A stretch of DNA of 56,393 bases from Paraburkholderia mimosarum LMG 23256 = NBRC 106338 (lineage in GTDB: Bacteria > Pseudomonadota > Gammaproteobacteria > Burkholderiales > Burkholderiaceae), in assembly GCF_000739815.1 (NCBI RefSeq), contig NZ_BBJJ01000046.1, positions 1-56,393 on the forward strand, written 5' to 3'. Each line of letters opens with the position of its first letter. Position 1 is the first letter of the stretch. Of this stretch, positions 43,901-50,977 are shown piece by piece. Both the position numbers and the translations under genes were made by a program. A model generated the notes under the pieces. The model was not told where the DNA came from, made no database searches, and saw only the letters and a program-made list of their open reading frames with translations.

Positions 43901-44482
43901 CACGCGCGTGAGGTTCTCGCGCGTATCGTGCAGGCGGTTCTCAGTCTCGCGGCGGCGTTCCTTGTACTTCGAAACACCGGCGGCTTCTTCGAGAAATACG
44001 CGCAGCTCTTCGGGCTTCGCCTCGATGATGCGGGCGATCATGCCCTGCCCGATGATCGCGTAGGCGCGCGGACCGAGGCCCGTACCGAGGAATATGTCCT
44101 GGATGTCGCGCCGGCGCGCCGGCAGGTTGTTGATGTAGTAGCTCGATGTGCCATCGCGCGTCAGCACGCGCTTCACGGCAATCTCGGCATACTGGCCCCA
44201 CTGGCCGGCCGCGCGTCCGTCTGCGTTGTCGAACACCAGTTCGACGCTCGCGCGGCTACCCGGCTTGCGCGCCGTGGACCCGTTGAAGATGACGTCCTGC
44301 ATCGACTCGCCGCGCAACTCGGACGCACGGGATTCTCCGAGCACCCAGCGCACCGCGTCGATGATGTTGGATTTCCCACAGCCGTTCGGCCCGACCACCC
44401 CGACGAGTTGGCCCGGAACCTGGAAATGCGTGGGATCGACGAATGATTTGAAGCCAGCGAGTTTAATCGAGGTCAGACGCAC
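40964..44482 (-). CDS. smc: Chromosome segregation protein SMC
   Basis: SMC forms ring-like condensin with ScpAB and organises the chromosome. The 1172-residue protein begins at a GTG (VRLTSIKLAGFKSF). The Walker A GPNGCGKSN is at 31-39. Two long coiled coils flank a hinge around residues 500-680. The C-terminal head has the signature LLSGGEKALTATALVFAMF and Walker B PFCLLDEVDAPLDD, followed by the D-loop. No ribosome site decides the start, so the GTG is chosen because the fold begins there. The upstream TGGTATGAT is a candidate promoter. Confidence 0.97.
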   Translation of the reverse strand: MRLTSIKLAGFKSFVDPTHFQVPGQLVGVVGPNGCGKSNIIDAVRWVLGESRASELRGESMQDVIFNGSTARKPGSRASVELVFDNADGRAAGQWGQYAEIAVKRVLTRDGTSSYYINNLPARRRDIQDIFLGTGLGPRAYAIIGQGMIARIIEAKPEELRVFLEEAAGVSKYKERRRETENRLHDTRENLTRVEDIVRELSTNLEKLEGQAVVATKFRELQSEGEEKQRLLWLLRKNEAAGEQQRQQRAIEQAQIDLERHTAQLREVEAQLETLRVAHYSASDAMQGAQGALYEANAEVSRLEAEIKFIVESRNRAQAQIAALTAQREQWQVQAQKAQDDIEDAEEQLAIAEEKAALAEEEAAAKQESLPALENRWRDAQAQLNDERAGIARTEQAIKLEAAHQRNADQMLQQLQQRHERLKSEEGGLDAPDEAQLEELRMQLAEQEEILHEAQARLADAQETVPRLDAQRRAAHERVQAENAQIHQIEARLAALKQLQENVQTEGKIQPWLERHELGALPRLWKKLHVEAGWETALEAVLRERLAALEVSNLDWVKAFASDAPPAKLAFYSPPVAGQASAAPAGLTPLLSLVRIDDAGLRAVLTEWLGSTYVASDLTEALAQRAQLPGGGAFVVKAGHMVTRVGVQLYAADTEQAGMLARQQEIENLERQLRAQALLADEARTAVVRAEAAHTQAAQVLTEMRQQAERATQRVHALQMDVLKLTQAHERYTARSTQIREELGEIRAQIEEQRALRAESEANFERHDAELAELQARFEDNQLAFEALDEELGAARNEARDLERAAADARFAARNMANRIEELRRNIQVAHDQSERVAGSLEDARAELETINQQTAHTGLQDALEIRAQKEDTLRAARAELDDLSAKLRAADETRLVAERALQPLRERITELQLKEQAARLNGEQFVEQLQAAGVDEAALQEKLTADMKPSYLQGEVTRINNAIAALGPVNMAALDELAAAKERKTFLDAQSADLTSAIETLEDAIRKIDQETRTLLQGTFDEVNRHFGELFPRLFGGGQARLIMTGDEILDAGVQVMAQPPGKKNSTIHLLSGGEKALTATALVFAMFQLNPAPFCLLDEVDAPLDDANTERFANLVRAMSDKTQFLFISHNKIAMEMAQQLIGVTMQEQGVSRIVAVDMETAAGFAQNTI

Positions 44483-44830
44483 GGCGATATCGCTGTTTGA
44501 ATAGTGGTGAACGGGACCGCCCGTGCCGCTCGCCGCGCGCCGCCGCCAATCCGGTATCGATCGCACGGCGGTACACGCTCAGGGCAGCCGCCACGGCTCG
44601 CCGCGCGAACGCGCTTGCGCGCGAGCGGTCGGCGGGAATCAGCGGCAATCATACCATCGCACGCGCGCCATTCCGCGCGCGGGAAGGCCCTGGGCCGAGC
44701 CGCCGCTGCTATTGCGGCCGTTGCCACCGCCGTCGTTACCGCTGTTGTCACCGTCCTTGTCGCCGCACCTGCCACCGCTCACGCCATTGCTCCCGGCGCC
44801 CTTGCCGGTGTCATCCCCGTTGCCGTCCGC
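44483..44830. other. smc upstream region with low-complexity tract
   Basis: The 348-base gap between smc and the EamA gene contains the smc -10 candidate and, at about 44700-44800, an imperfect series of GTC/GTT/GCC/ACC triplets. No gene is seen. Frames across the tract would code only Ala, Val and Thr. Confidence 0.45.
44648..44656 (-). promoter_or_regulatory. Extended -10 candidate for smc
   Basis: On the minus strand TGGTATGAT (TGN plus TATGAT) lies about 165 bases ahead of the smc start, giving a long leader. No good -35 is visible, which is common with extended -10 elements. Confidence 0.4.
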
Positions 44831-45802
44831 TTAGTCGGTACGGCTCGCGTCCGCGTGGGTCATGACGCTTGCGTCGGCGCTCGCGTGCGCGCCGCGCTTG
44901 CGCGCGTCCTGCGCGCGGTGCAGCCAGCTCGAGAGCAGCGAGGCCAGCACGATGCAGGCGCCGCCCGCCCATTCGCGTGGACCCGGCGTCTCGCCGGCGA
45001 AGAGCCACGACGAGAGCGCCGTCACGACGATCTCGAACAGCATGATGATCGAGGCGCGGTTTGCCGGCACGCGGGCTAGCCCGTATTGAACGAGCATGTT
45101 GTTGCTGCCGAGCACGACGCCGAGCGCCAGCACCAGCAGCACGACACGCGCGAGATGCTCGCCTGCCGGAACCGCCGCCATCGGCTCGAAGCAAGAGGTC
45201 AGTGCGCCGAGCAGCGCCGCGCCCGCGAAGATCACGGCCGTGCGCATCTCCGGCTTCATGTGCGGAAGCACGCGGCTCGTCTTCACGACCAGCACGTTGC
45301 TCATCGCGAACCCCATCCCGCCGATGAGACCGGCCCATTCGGCGGCGTTGGCAGGCAGCGGCACACCCAGTTGCGGCGACCAGAGCATCAACACGGCACC
45401 CAGCAACGAGAGCGCGCCGAGCGCGCCACCCGCCCACGTGAGACGCTCGTGCAGGATGAAGTGCGCGAAGAGCGCCGTCCACGCCGGGGTCAGATAAAAG
45501 AGCAGCAGCACGCGCATCACTTCGCCGTGGATCGCGCCCCACACGAACCCGACATTGGTCACGCCCGCGGCAAGGCCGAGCAATGGCAGCACCCAATGCC
45601 AGCGCACGGTCGCGAGCGAACGCCAGCGCAACACGAGCACGAAGGCGCAGCCCGCTGCGCTCGTCGCCGCGCTCGCGGCCGTGCCGGTCAACCCGAACGC
45701 CGCCAGCATGCGCAGCGGATACCAGACAAAACCCCATACGGATGCGCCGACCATGATGGCGAGGGTCGGCCAGGCGGCGCGCAGGCCTGTGCTCTGACTC
45801 AT
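44831..45802 (-). CDS. EamA/DMT-family membrane transporter
   Basis: A 323-residue protein with ten hydrophobic helices in two EamA halves. The first begins LRAAWPTLAIMVGASVWGFV and the second has WAGLIGGMGFAMSNVLVVKT, then GVVLGSNNMLVQYGLARVPA and IIMLFEIVVTALSSWLFAGE, the latter pair a clear EamA signature. It differs from the EamA protein at 5750. The last 30 residues are hydrophilic. The substrate is unknown. Transcription runs away from the dap genes. Confidence 0.9.
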   Translation of the reverse strand: MSQSTGLRAAWPTLAIMVGASVWGFVWYPLRMLAAFGLTGTAASAATSAAGCAFVLVLRWRSLATVRWHWVLPLLGLAAGVTNVGFVWGAIHGEVMRVLLLFYLTPAWTALFAHFILHERLTWAGGALGALSLLGAVLMLWSPQLGVPLPANAAEWAGLIGGMGFAMSNVLVVKTSRVLPHMKPEMRTAVIFAGAALLGALTSCFEPMAAVPAGEHLARVVLLVLALGVVLGSNNMLVQYGLARVPANRASIIMLFEIVVTALSSWLFAGETPGPREWAGGACIVLASLLSSWLHRAQDARKRGAHASADASVMTHADASRTD

Positions 45803-45953
45803 CGCTCGCGCTTCCCTTGGCTCGACCGGGCGTTGGCGGCACCTGCGTCGCTACTCGAAAATCCCATGTTTTTCCTTTTGTCTGTCCGCCCGGCATCGAT
45901 GGCGGCACCGGAGCGCGATCGGGCCGGCGCCCGCAGCCGCATCAGCGCCACGC

Positions 45954-45959
45954 TATAAT
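45954..45959 (+). promoter_or_regulatory. -10 element for dapC
   Basis: TATAAT in CACGCTATAATCC on the plus strand, 198 bases before the dapC start. The -35 region is not recognisable. A leader of about 190 bases would follow. Confidence 0.5.
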
Positions 45960-46021
45960 CCACCGCTTGCAGACGCAAAGCCGCGCTGCCGTATTTTTCG
46001 CTCGGCCCGGCCCATCGGGCT

Positions 46022-46093
46022 AGCGGCAAAAGCGGCAAAAGCGGACAAACAGCGGGCAAAAGGCGGGCAAACTACGAGCCCGCAGCGGGCTCG
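46022..46093 (+). repeat. GCGGCAAA-type direct repeats followed by a hairpin
   Basis: Five imperfect copies of a 9-11-base unit (GCGGCAAAA, GCGGCAAAA, GCGGACAAACA, GCGGGCAAAAG, GCGGGCAAAC) run to 46072. Then CGAGCCCGC and GCGGGCTCG (46075-46083 and 46085-46093) form an almost loopless inverted repeat. Confidence 0.7.
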
Positions 46094-46156
46094 CACAAGC
46101 TGTCAATCCCGCGCGCCGCGCCTTCCGTCTTTTACCCACGCCAGTCCGCCGCCCAA

Positions 46157-47380
46157 GTGAATCCGCTACTCGACACCCTTCAGTCCTATCCCTTCGAAAA
46201 GCTGCGCGTGCTCTTCAAGGAGGTCACGCCGAACGCCGGCCTGCGCCACATCAGCTTTGGAATCGGCGAGCCGAAACACCCGACGCCGGCACTGATCCGC
46301 GACGCCATCGTCGCGTCGCTCGACGGCCTTTCGTCGTACCCTGCCACGGCGGGTACGCCCGCGCTGCGCGAGTCGATTGCAAACTGGGTGAAGGCGCGCT
46401 ACGGGCTACCGGCCATCGACGCAAACACGCAGATCCTGCCCGTCTCGGGTTCGCGCGAGGCGCTGTTCGCGCTTGCGCAGGCCGTGATCGACCCGACGGC
46501 GGGCGTGAAAGACCCGGCGAAGCGGGCGATCGTACTCTGCCCGAACCCTTTCTACCAGATCTACGAAGGCGCCGCGCTGCTGGGCGGCGGCGAGCCCTAC
46601 TTCGTGAACAGCGATCCGGCCCGCAACTTCGCCTGCGACTATTCGCAGGTTCCGGAAGCCGTCTGGGCACGCACGCAACTGCTCTACGTGTGCTCGCCGG
46701 GCAACCCCACGGGCGCCGTGATCACGCTCGACGACTGGCGCGAGCTCTTTGCGCTCTCGGACCGCTACGGCTTCGTGATCGCCTCCGACGAGTGCTACTC
46801 CGAGATCTACTTCGACGAAGCGAACCCGCCGCTCGGCGGCCTCGAGGCGGCGCACAAGCTGGGCCGCGGCTTCGAGCGCCTCGTCATGCTGTCGAGCCTC
46901 TCCAAGCGCTCGAACGCGCCGGGCATGCGCTCGGGCTTCGTCGCCGGCGACGCCGCCATCCTCAAGCAGTTCCTGCTGTACCGCACCTACCACGGCTCGG
47001 CCATGTCGCCCGTCTGGCAGTCCGCCAGCATCGCCGCCTGGGGCGACGAGGCGCACGTGCGCGAGAACCGCGCGAAGTACGTACAGAAGTTCTCGACGGT
47101 GACACCGATGCTCGCCGACGTGCTCGACGTGAAGCTGCCCGACGCCGCCTTCTACCTCTGGGCCAACGTCGCGAGCACCGGCCTGTCGGACACCGCGTTC
47201 GCCCAGCGCCTCTACGCCGACTATAATGTGACGGTTCTGCCCGGCTCGTTCCTCGCGCGCGAGGCGCATGGCACGAATCCGGGCAAAGACTTCGTCCGCA
47301 TGGCGCTCGTCGCCGACGTCGAGGAGTGCATCGAGGGCGCGCAGCGCATCGTCGAGTTCTGCCGCTCGCTCAAACCGTAA
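46157..47380 (+). CDS. dapC: Succinyldiaminopimelate transaminase
   Basis: DapC transfers an amino group from glutamate to N-succinyl-2-amino-6-ketopimelate in lysine and peptidoglycan precursor synthesis. The 407-residue class I/II aminotransferase starts at GTG (VNPLLDTLQSYPFEKL). It shows the PLP lysine Lys250 in SSLSKRSNAPGMRSG, with CSPGNPTGAVI and ASDECYSEIYFD supplying the cofactor-contacting Asn and Asp/Tyr. It is followed by dapD and dapE, giving three consecutive steps of the pathway. Confidence 0.95.
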   Translation: MNPLLDTLQSYPFEKLRVLFKEVTPNAGLRHISFGIGEPKHPTPALIRDAIVASLDGLSSYPATAGTPALRESIANWVKARYGLPAIDANTQILPVSGSREALFALAQAVIDPTAGVKDPAKRAIVLCPNPFYQIYEGAALLGGGEPYFVNSDPARNFACDYSQVPEAVWARTQLLYVCSPGNPTGAVITLDDWRELFALSDRYGFVIASDECYSEIYFDEANPPLGGLEAAHKLGRGFERLVMLSSLSKRSNAPGMRSGFVAGDAAILKQFLLYRTYHGSAMSPVWQSASIAAWGDEAHVRENRAKYVQKFSTVTPMLADVLDVKLPDAAFYLWANVASTGLSDTAFAQRLYADYNVTVLPGSFLAREAHGTNPGKDFVRMALVADVEECIEGAQRIVEFCRSLKP

Positions 47381-47461
47381 AGCCTTCCCCTGCGCGCCGG
47401 GGTCCAGCGCCCCGTTGCGCGCAACGCCGCTTTCAACCATCCATCTCACGAAATCACCACC

Positions 47462-48289
47462 ATGTCGCAACAACTTCAGCAGACCATCGACACCGCCTGG
47501 GAAAACCGCGCCGACTTCTCGCCCAAGGCAGCCCCGAACGACGTGCGTGAAGCCGTCGCCCACGTCATCGCCGAGCTGGACAAAGGCACGCTGCGCTGCG
47601 CCGAAAAGAAGGACGGCGACTGGGTCGTCAACCAGTGGGTGAAGAAGGCCGTGCTGCTGTCGTTCCGCCTCGAAGACAACGTGCCGATGCCGGCGGGCGG
47701 CTACAGCCAGTTCTACGACAAGGTGCCCTCGAAGTTCGCCAGCTACACGGCTGAGGACTTCGCCGCGGGTGGCTTTCGCGTCGTGCCGCCGGCCATCGCG
47801 CGCCGCGGCTCGTTCATCGCGAAGAACGTCGTGCTGATGCCCTCGTACACCAACATCGGCGCCTACGTAGATGAAGGCACGATGGTCGACACGTGGGCGA
47901 CCGTCGGTTCGTGCGCGCAGATCGGCAAGAACGTGCACCTCTCGGGCGGCGTGGGCATCGGCGGCGTGCTGGAGCCGCTGCAGGCCAATCCGGTCATCAT
48001 CGAAGACAACTGCTTCATCGGTGCGCGCTCGGAAGTCGTGGAAGGCGTGATCGTCGAGGAGAACTCGGTGATCTCGATGGGCGTCTATCTCGGCCAGTCG
48101 ACCAAGATTTACGACCGCGAAACCGGCGAGATTTCGTACGGCCGTATTCCGGCGGGCTCGGTCGTGGTCGCGGGCAATCTGCCTTCGAAGGACGGCACGC
48201 ATAGCCTCTACTGCGCCGTGATCGTCAAGAAGGTCGACGCGAAGACGCGCGCCAAGGTCGGCCTGAACGAACTGCTGCGAGGCGACTGA
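47462..48289 (+). CDS. dapD: Tetrahydrodipicolinate N-succinyltransferase
   Basis: DapD succinylates tetrahydrodipicolinate, the step before DapC. The 275-residue protein has an N-terminal helical part (QLQQTIDTAWENRADFSPKA) and a left-handed beta-helix of hexapeptide repeats (FIAKNVVLMPSYTNIGAYVD and LSGGVGIGGVLEPLQANPVI). The C-terminal strand has KVDAKTRAKVGLNELLRGD. The stop overlaps the next start by one base (TGATG). Confidence 0.97.
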   Translation: MSQQLQQTIDTAWENRADFSPKAAPNDVREAVAHVIAELDKGTLRCAEKKDGDWVVNQWVKKAVLLSFRLEDNVPMPAGGYSQFYDKVPSKFASYTAEDFAAGGFRVVPPAIARRGSFIAKNVVLMPSYTNIGAYVDEGTMVDTWATVGSCAQIGKNVHLSGGVGIGGVLEPLQANPVIIEDNCFIGARSEVVEGVIVEENSVISMGVYLGQSTKIYDRETGEISYGRIPAGSVVVAGNLPSKDGTHSLYCAVIVKKVDAKTRAKVGLNELLRGD

Positions 48290-48654
48290 TGGCGAAGGCC
48301 GCCACGACCGTCGTCTACGGCATTCCGAACTGCGACACCGTGAAGAAGGCCCGCGTGTGGCTCGAAGAGCACGGCGTCGAGTTCGAGTTCCACGACTTCA
48401 AGAAGGCGGGGGTGTCGAATGCGCTGGTGCAGGACTGGCTCAAGGACGCGCCGCTGGATCAACTCATCAACAAGCGCGGCACGACCTGGCGCGGCCTGTC
48501 GGACGTGCACAAGGCCGAGGCCGACACGACCGCTGGCGCGATCGCGCTGATGATCCACAAGCCGTCGATCATCAAGCGGCCCGTGGTCGTGGTGAACGGC
48601 CGCGTGAAGACACTCGGTTTTTCCGCCGACCAGTATGCGGAGCTGTTCGCCTGA
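48289..48654 (+). CDS. ArsC/Spx-family thioredoxin-fold protein
   Basis: A 121-residue protein with the single active-site cysteine Cys15 in VVYGIPNCDTVKKARVWLEE. Further ArsC-family segments are EFHDFKKAGVSNALVQDWL, LINKRGTTWRGL and the conserved Arg-Pro in SIIKRPVVVVNG. Members are named arsenate reductase-like or YffB/Spx-like; true arsenate reductase activity is not implied. It is translationally coupled to dapD and precedes dapE. Such a gene often sits here in betaproteobacteria (and yffB precedes dapE in E. coli), so the link to the dap genes looks old but unexplained. Confidence 0.9.
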   Translation: MAKAATTVVYGIPNCDTVKKARVWLEEHGVEFEFHDFKKAGVSNALVQDWLKDAPLDQLINKRGTTWRGLSDVHKAEADTTAGAIALMIHKPSIIKRPVVVVNGRVKTLGFSADQYAELFA

Positions 48655-48708
48655 TTTTCGCTTCTGACCGGTGCGCCTCCGCGCGTGCGCGCAGTCATGA
48701 CAAGTTGT

Positions 48709-48745
48709 TGCCGGCCCCTGCTCCATCAGCGGCGCCGGCATTTTT
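48709..48745 (+). terminator. Terminator/attenuator ahead of dapE
   Basis: TGCCGGC (48709-48715) pairs with GCCGGCA (48734-48740) and is followed directly by TTTTTATT, ending 19 bases before the dapE start. If it works, dapE needs read-through or its own promoter; it could act as an attenuator. Confidence 0.6.
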
Positions 48746-48763
48746 ATTGAAAGTGGTCTCCCT

Positions 48764-49903
48764 ATGTCCGCCACCCTCGCCCTCACCGAAGCCCTGATCG
48801 CGCGCGCGTCCGTCACGCCCGACGACCAGCACTGCCAGCGCATCATGACCGAACGCCTCGGTGCGCTCGGCTTCGCATGCGAAACCATCGAATCCAACGG
48901 CGTGACGAACCTGTGGGCCGTCAAGCGCGGCACGTCGGGCATGCAAGGCCCGCTGCTCGCCTTCGCAGGCCACACCGACGTCGTGCCGACCGGCCCCATC
49001 GAGCAATGGAGCTCGCCGCCGTTCCAGCCCTCGCACCGCGACGGCGTGCTCTACGGCCGCGGCGCCGCCGACATGAAGACCTCGCTCGCGGCCTTCGTGG
49101 TGGCGAGCGAAGAGTTCGTGGCGGCGCACCCGCAGCATCGCGGCGCGATCGCCTTTCTCATCACGAGCGACGAGGAAGGTCCGGCCACGGACGGCACCGT
49201 GAAGGTCGTCGAGGCGCTGCAGGCGCGCGGCGAGAAGATGGATTACTGCATCGTGGGCGAGCCCACTTCGACGCATACGCTCGGCGACTGCGTGAAGAAC
49301 GGCCGCCGCGGCTCGATGTCGGGCAAGCTCGTCGTGAAGGGCGTGCAAGGCCATATCGCCTATCCGCATCTCGCGAAGAACCCGGTCCATCTGCTCGCTC
49401 CTGCGCTCGCCGAACTCGTTGCCGAAAAGTGGGACGACGGCAACGAATATTTCCCCCCCACCACGTGGCAGGTGTCGAACCTCCACAGCGGCACGGGCGC
49501 GAGCAACGTGATTCCGGGCCACGCCGAAGTGATGTTCAACTTCCGCTTCTCGACCGCGAGCACCGTGGAAGGCCTGCAACAGCGCGTGCACGCGATCCTC
49601 GACAAGCATGGCCTCGAGTATGACCTGCACTGGAGCGTGAGCGGCCTGCCCTTCCTCACCCCGCGTGGCGCGCTCTCGAACGCGCTCGAGAAGGCGATTC
49701 ACGACGAAACCGGCGTGAGCACGGAGCTTTCGACCACGGGCGGCACGTCGGATGGCCGCTTCATCGCGCGCATGTGCGAGCAGGTGGTCGAATTCGGCCC
49801 GCCCAACGCCAGCATCCACAAGATCGATGAGCATATCGAAGTGAAATTCATCGATCCACTCAAGAACGTGTACCGCCGCGTGCTCGAACAGCTGATTGCC
49901 TGA
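48764..49903 (+). CDS. dapE: Succinyl-diaminopimelate desuccinylase
   Basis: DapE hydrolyses N-succinyl-L,L-diaminopimelate, one step after DapC. It is a zinc M20-family peptidase of 379 residues. Zinc ligands and catalytic residues: His70 and Asp72 in FAGHTDVVPTGP, Asp103 in YGRGAADMKTSLA, Glu137/Glu138 in SDEEGPATDGT. The dimerisation domain has GRRGSMSGKLVVKGVQGHIA. The C-terminal zinc histidine is in PNASIHKIDEHI. The start is MSATLALTEALI. Confidence 0.98.
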   Translation: MSATLALTEALIARASVTPDDQHCQRIMTERLGALGFACETIESNGVTNLWAVKRGTSGMQGPLLAFAGHTDVVPTGPIEQWSSPPFQPSHRDGVLYGRGAADMKTSLAAFVVASEEFVAAHPQHRGAIAFLITSDEEGPATDGTVKVVEALQARGEKMDYCIVGEPTSTHTLGDCVKNGRRGSMSGKLVVKGVQGHIAYPHLAKNPVHLLAPALAELVAEKWDDGNEYFPPTTWQVSNLHSGTGASNVIPGHAEVMFNFRFSTASTVEGLQQRVHAILDKHGLEYDLHWSVSGLPFLTPRGALSNALEKAIHDETGVSTELSTTGGTSDGRFIARMCEQVVEFGPPNASIHKIDEHIEVKFIDPLKNVYRRVLEQLIA

Positions 49904-49924
49904 ATACGCTCTGGAGACCATAAC

Positions 49925-50821
49925 ATGCCTCATCCGCTAGCCAACACCTTTGCCACCGTGCGCGACCTGCTGCGCTATGGCGTCTCGCGCTTTTCGGCCG
50001 CGCAGCTCGCGTTCGGTCACGGCTCGAGCAATGCCTACGACGAAGCCGCGTACCTGATCCTGCACACGCTGCATTTGCCGCTCGACCTGCTCGACCCGTT
50101 TCTCGACGCGCGCCTGACGACCGAGGAAGTCGACCAGGTGCTAGGCGTGATCGAGCGCCGCGCGACCGAGCGCGTGCCGGCCGCCTACATCACGCACGAA
50201 GCGTGGATGCACGGCCTGCGCTTCTACGTGGATGAGCGCGTGATCGTGCCGCGCTCGTTCATCGGCGAGCTGCTCGAAGACGGCCTGCAGCCGTATGTGG
50301 AAGATCCCGAGCAGGTGAGCGCAGTGCTGGAGCTGTGCACGGGCTCCGCGAGCCTCGCGATTCTCGCGGCGCACGCGTTCCCGAACGCCGACATCGACGC
50401 CGTCGATCTCTCCGCGCCCGCACTCGAAGTCGCGCATCGCAACGTGCACGAGCATGGTCTGGACGAGCGTATCGCACTCTTCGAAGGCGATCTCTACGCA
50501 CCGCTGCCCGAGCGCCGCTACGACGTGATCATCACGAACCCGCCGTACGTCAACGCCGCTTCGATGAAGGCGTTGCCCCCCGAATACCAGCACGAGCCGG
50601 AAATGGCGCTCGCGGGCGGTGCGGATGGCATGGACATCGTGCGCCGCATCATCAAGGATGCGCGCAACTGGCTCACCGACGACGGCGTGCTGGTCGTCGA
50701 GATCGGCAACGAGCGCGAGCACGTCGAAGCCGCGTTTGGCGGCCTTGATCTCGTGTGGCTCTCGACGAGCGCCGGTGACGATCAGGTATTCCTGATCCAG
50801 GCCTGCGACTTGCCGGTCTGA
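49925..50821 (+). CDS. prmB: Ribosomal protein L3 N5-glutamine methyltransferase
   Basis: PrmB methylates a glutamine of ribosomal protein L3 using SAM. The 298-residue protein has an N-terminal helical domain and a Rossmann methyltransferase domain: VLELCTGSASLAILAAHAFP (135-154), AVDLSAPALEVAHRN, and the glutamine-methylase motif NPPYVN at 205-210. PrmC is the related release-factor enzyme, but the N-terminal domain and the absence of a neighbouring prfA favour PrmB. It begins 21 bases after dapE. Confidence 0.95.
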   Translation: MPHPLANTFATVRDLLRYGVSRFSAAQLAFGHGSSNAYDEAAYLILHTLHLPLDLLDPFLDARLTTEEVDQVLGVIERRATERVPAAYITHEAWMHGLRFYVDERVIVPRSFIGELLEDGLQPYVEDPEQVSAVLELCTGSASLAILAAHAFPNADIDAVDLSAPALEVAHRNVHEHGLDERIALFEGDLYAPLPERRYDVIITNPPYVNAASMKALPPEYQHEPEMALAGGADGMDIVRRIIKDARNWLTDDGVLVVEIGNEREHVEAAFGGLDLVWLSTSAGDDQVFLIQACDLPV

Positions 50822-50977
50822 CCGTCATGTGCGAATGAGACGCGGCGCCTGTGCGCCGTGTCTCGTCGCGCGCAGGATTGGGACGATAGCCGCCGTCGCA
50901 GCGGGTTCGGTAAGATTGACCCCTCCGGCCATGCCTGGCCGGCAGCGCCGCAGGCCCTGGGAGCGTCCCACGCATCT

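Larger units (their letters stand above)
45803..46156. other. Divergent EamA/dapC region
   Basis: The 354-base gap contains an exact TATAAT on the plus strand (45954-45959), an A-rich direct-repeat tract at about 46022-46072 and a hairpin at 46075-46093, all within the likely leader of dapC. No gene is visible. Confidence 0.5.

Noticed and set aside
39257..44446. 1729-codon open frame on the plus strand
   Set aside because: It lies opposite smc and zipA, both strongly supported. Its Arg/His/Leu-rich composition is the expected shadow of high-GC codon usage; no domain is recognisable.
46075..46093. Terminator in front of dapC
   Set aside because: The inverted repeat has no T-run on the plus strand and lies between the probable promoter and the gene, so it is kept as a leader element.
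48289..48654. Arsenic resistance gene
   Set aside because: The ArsC-like protein is coupled to dapD and lacks any ars neighbours (no arsR, arsB or arsH), so resistance is not implied.
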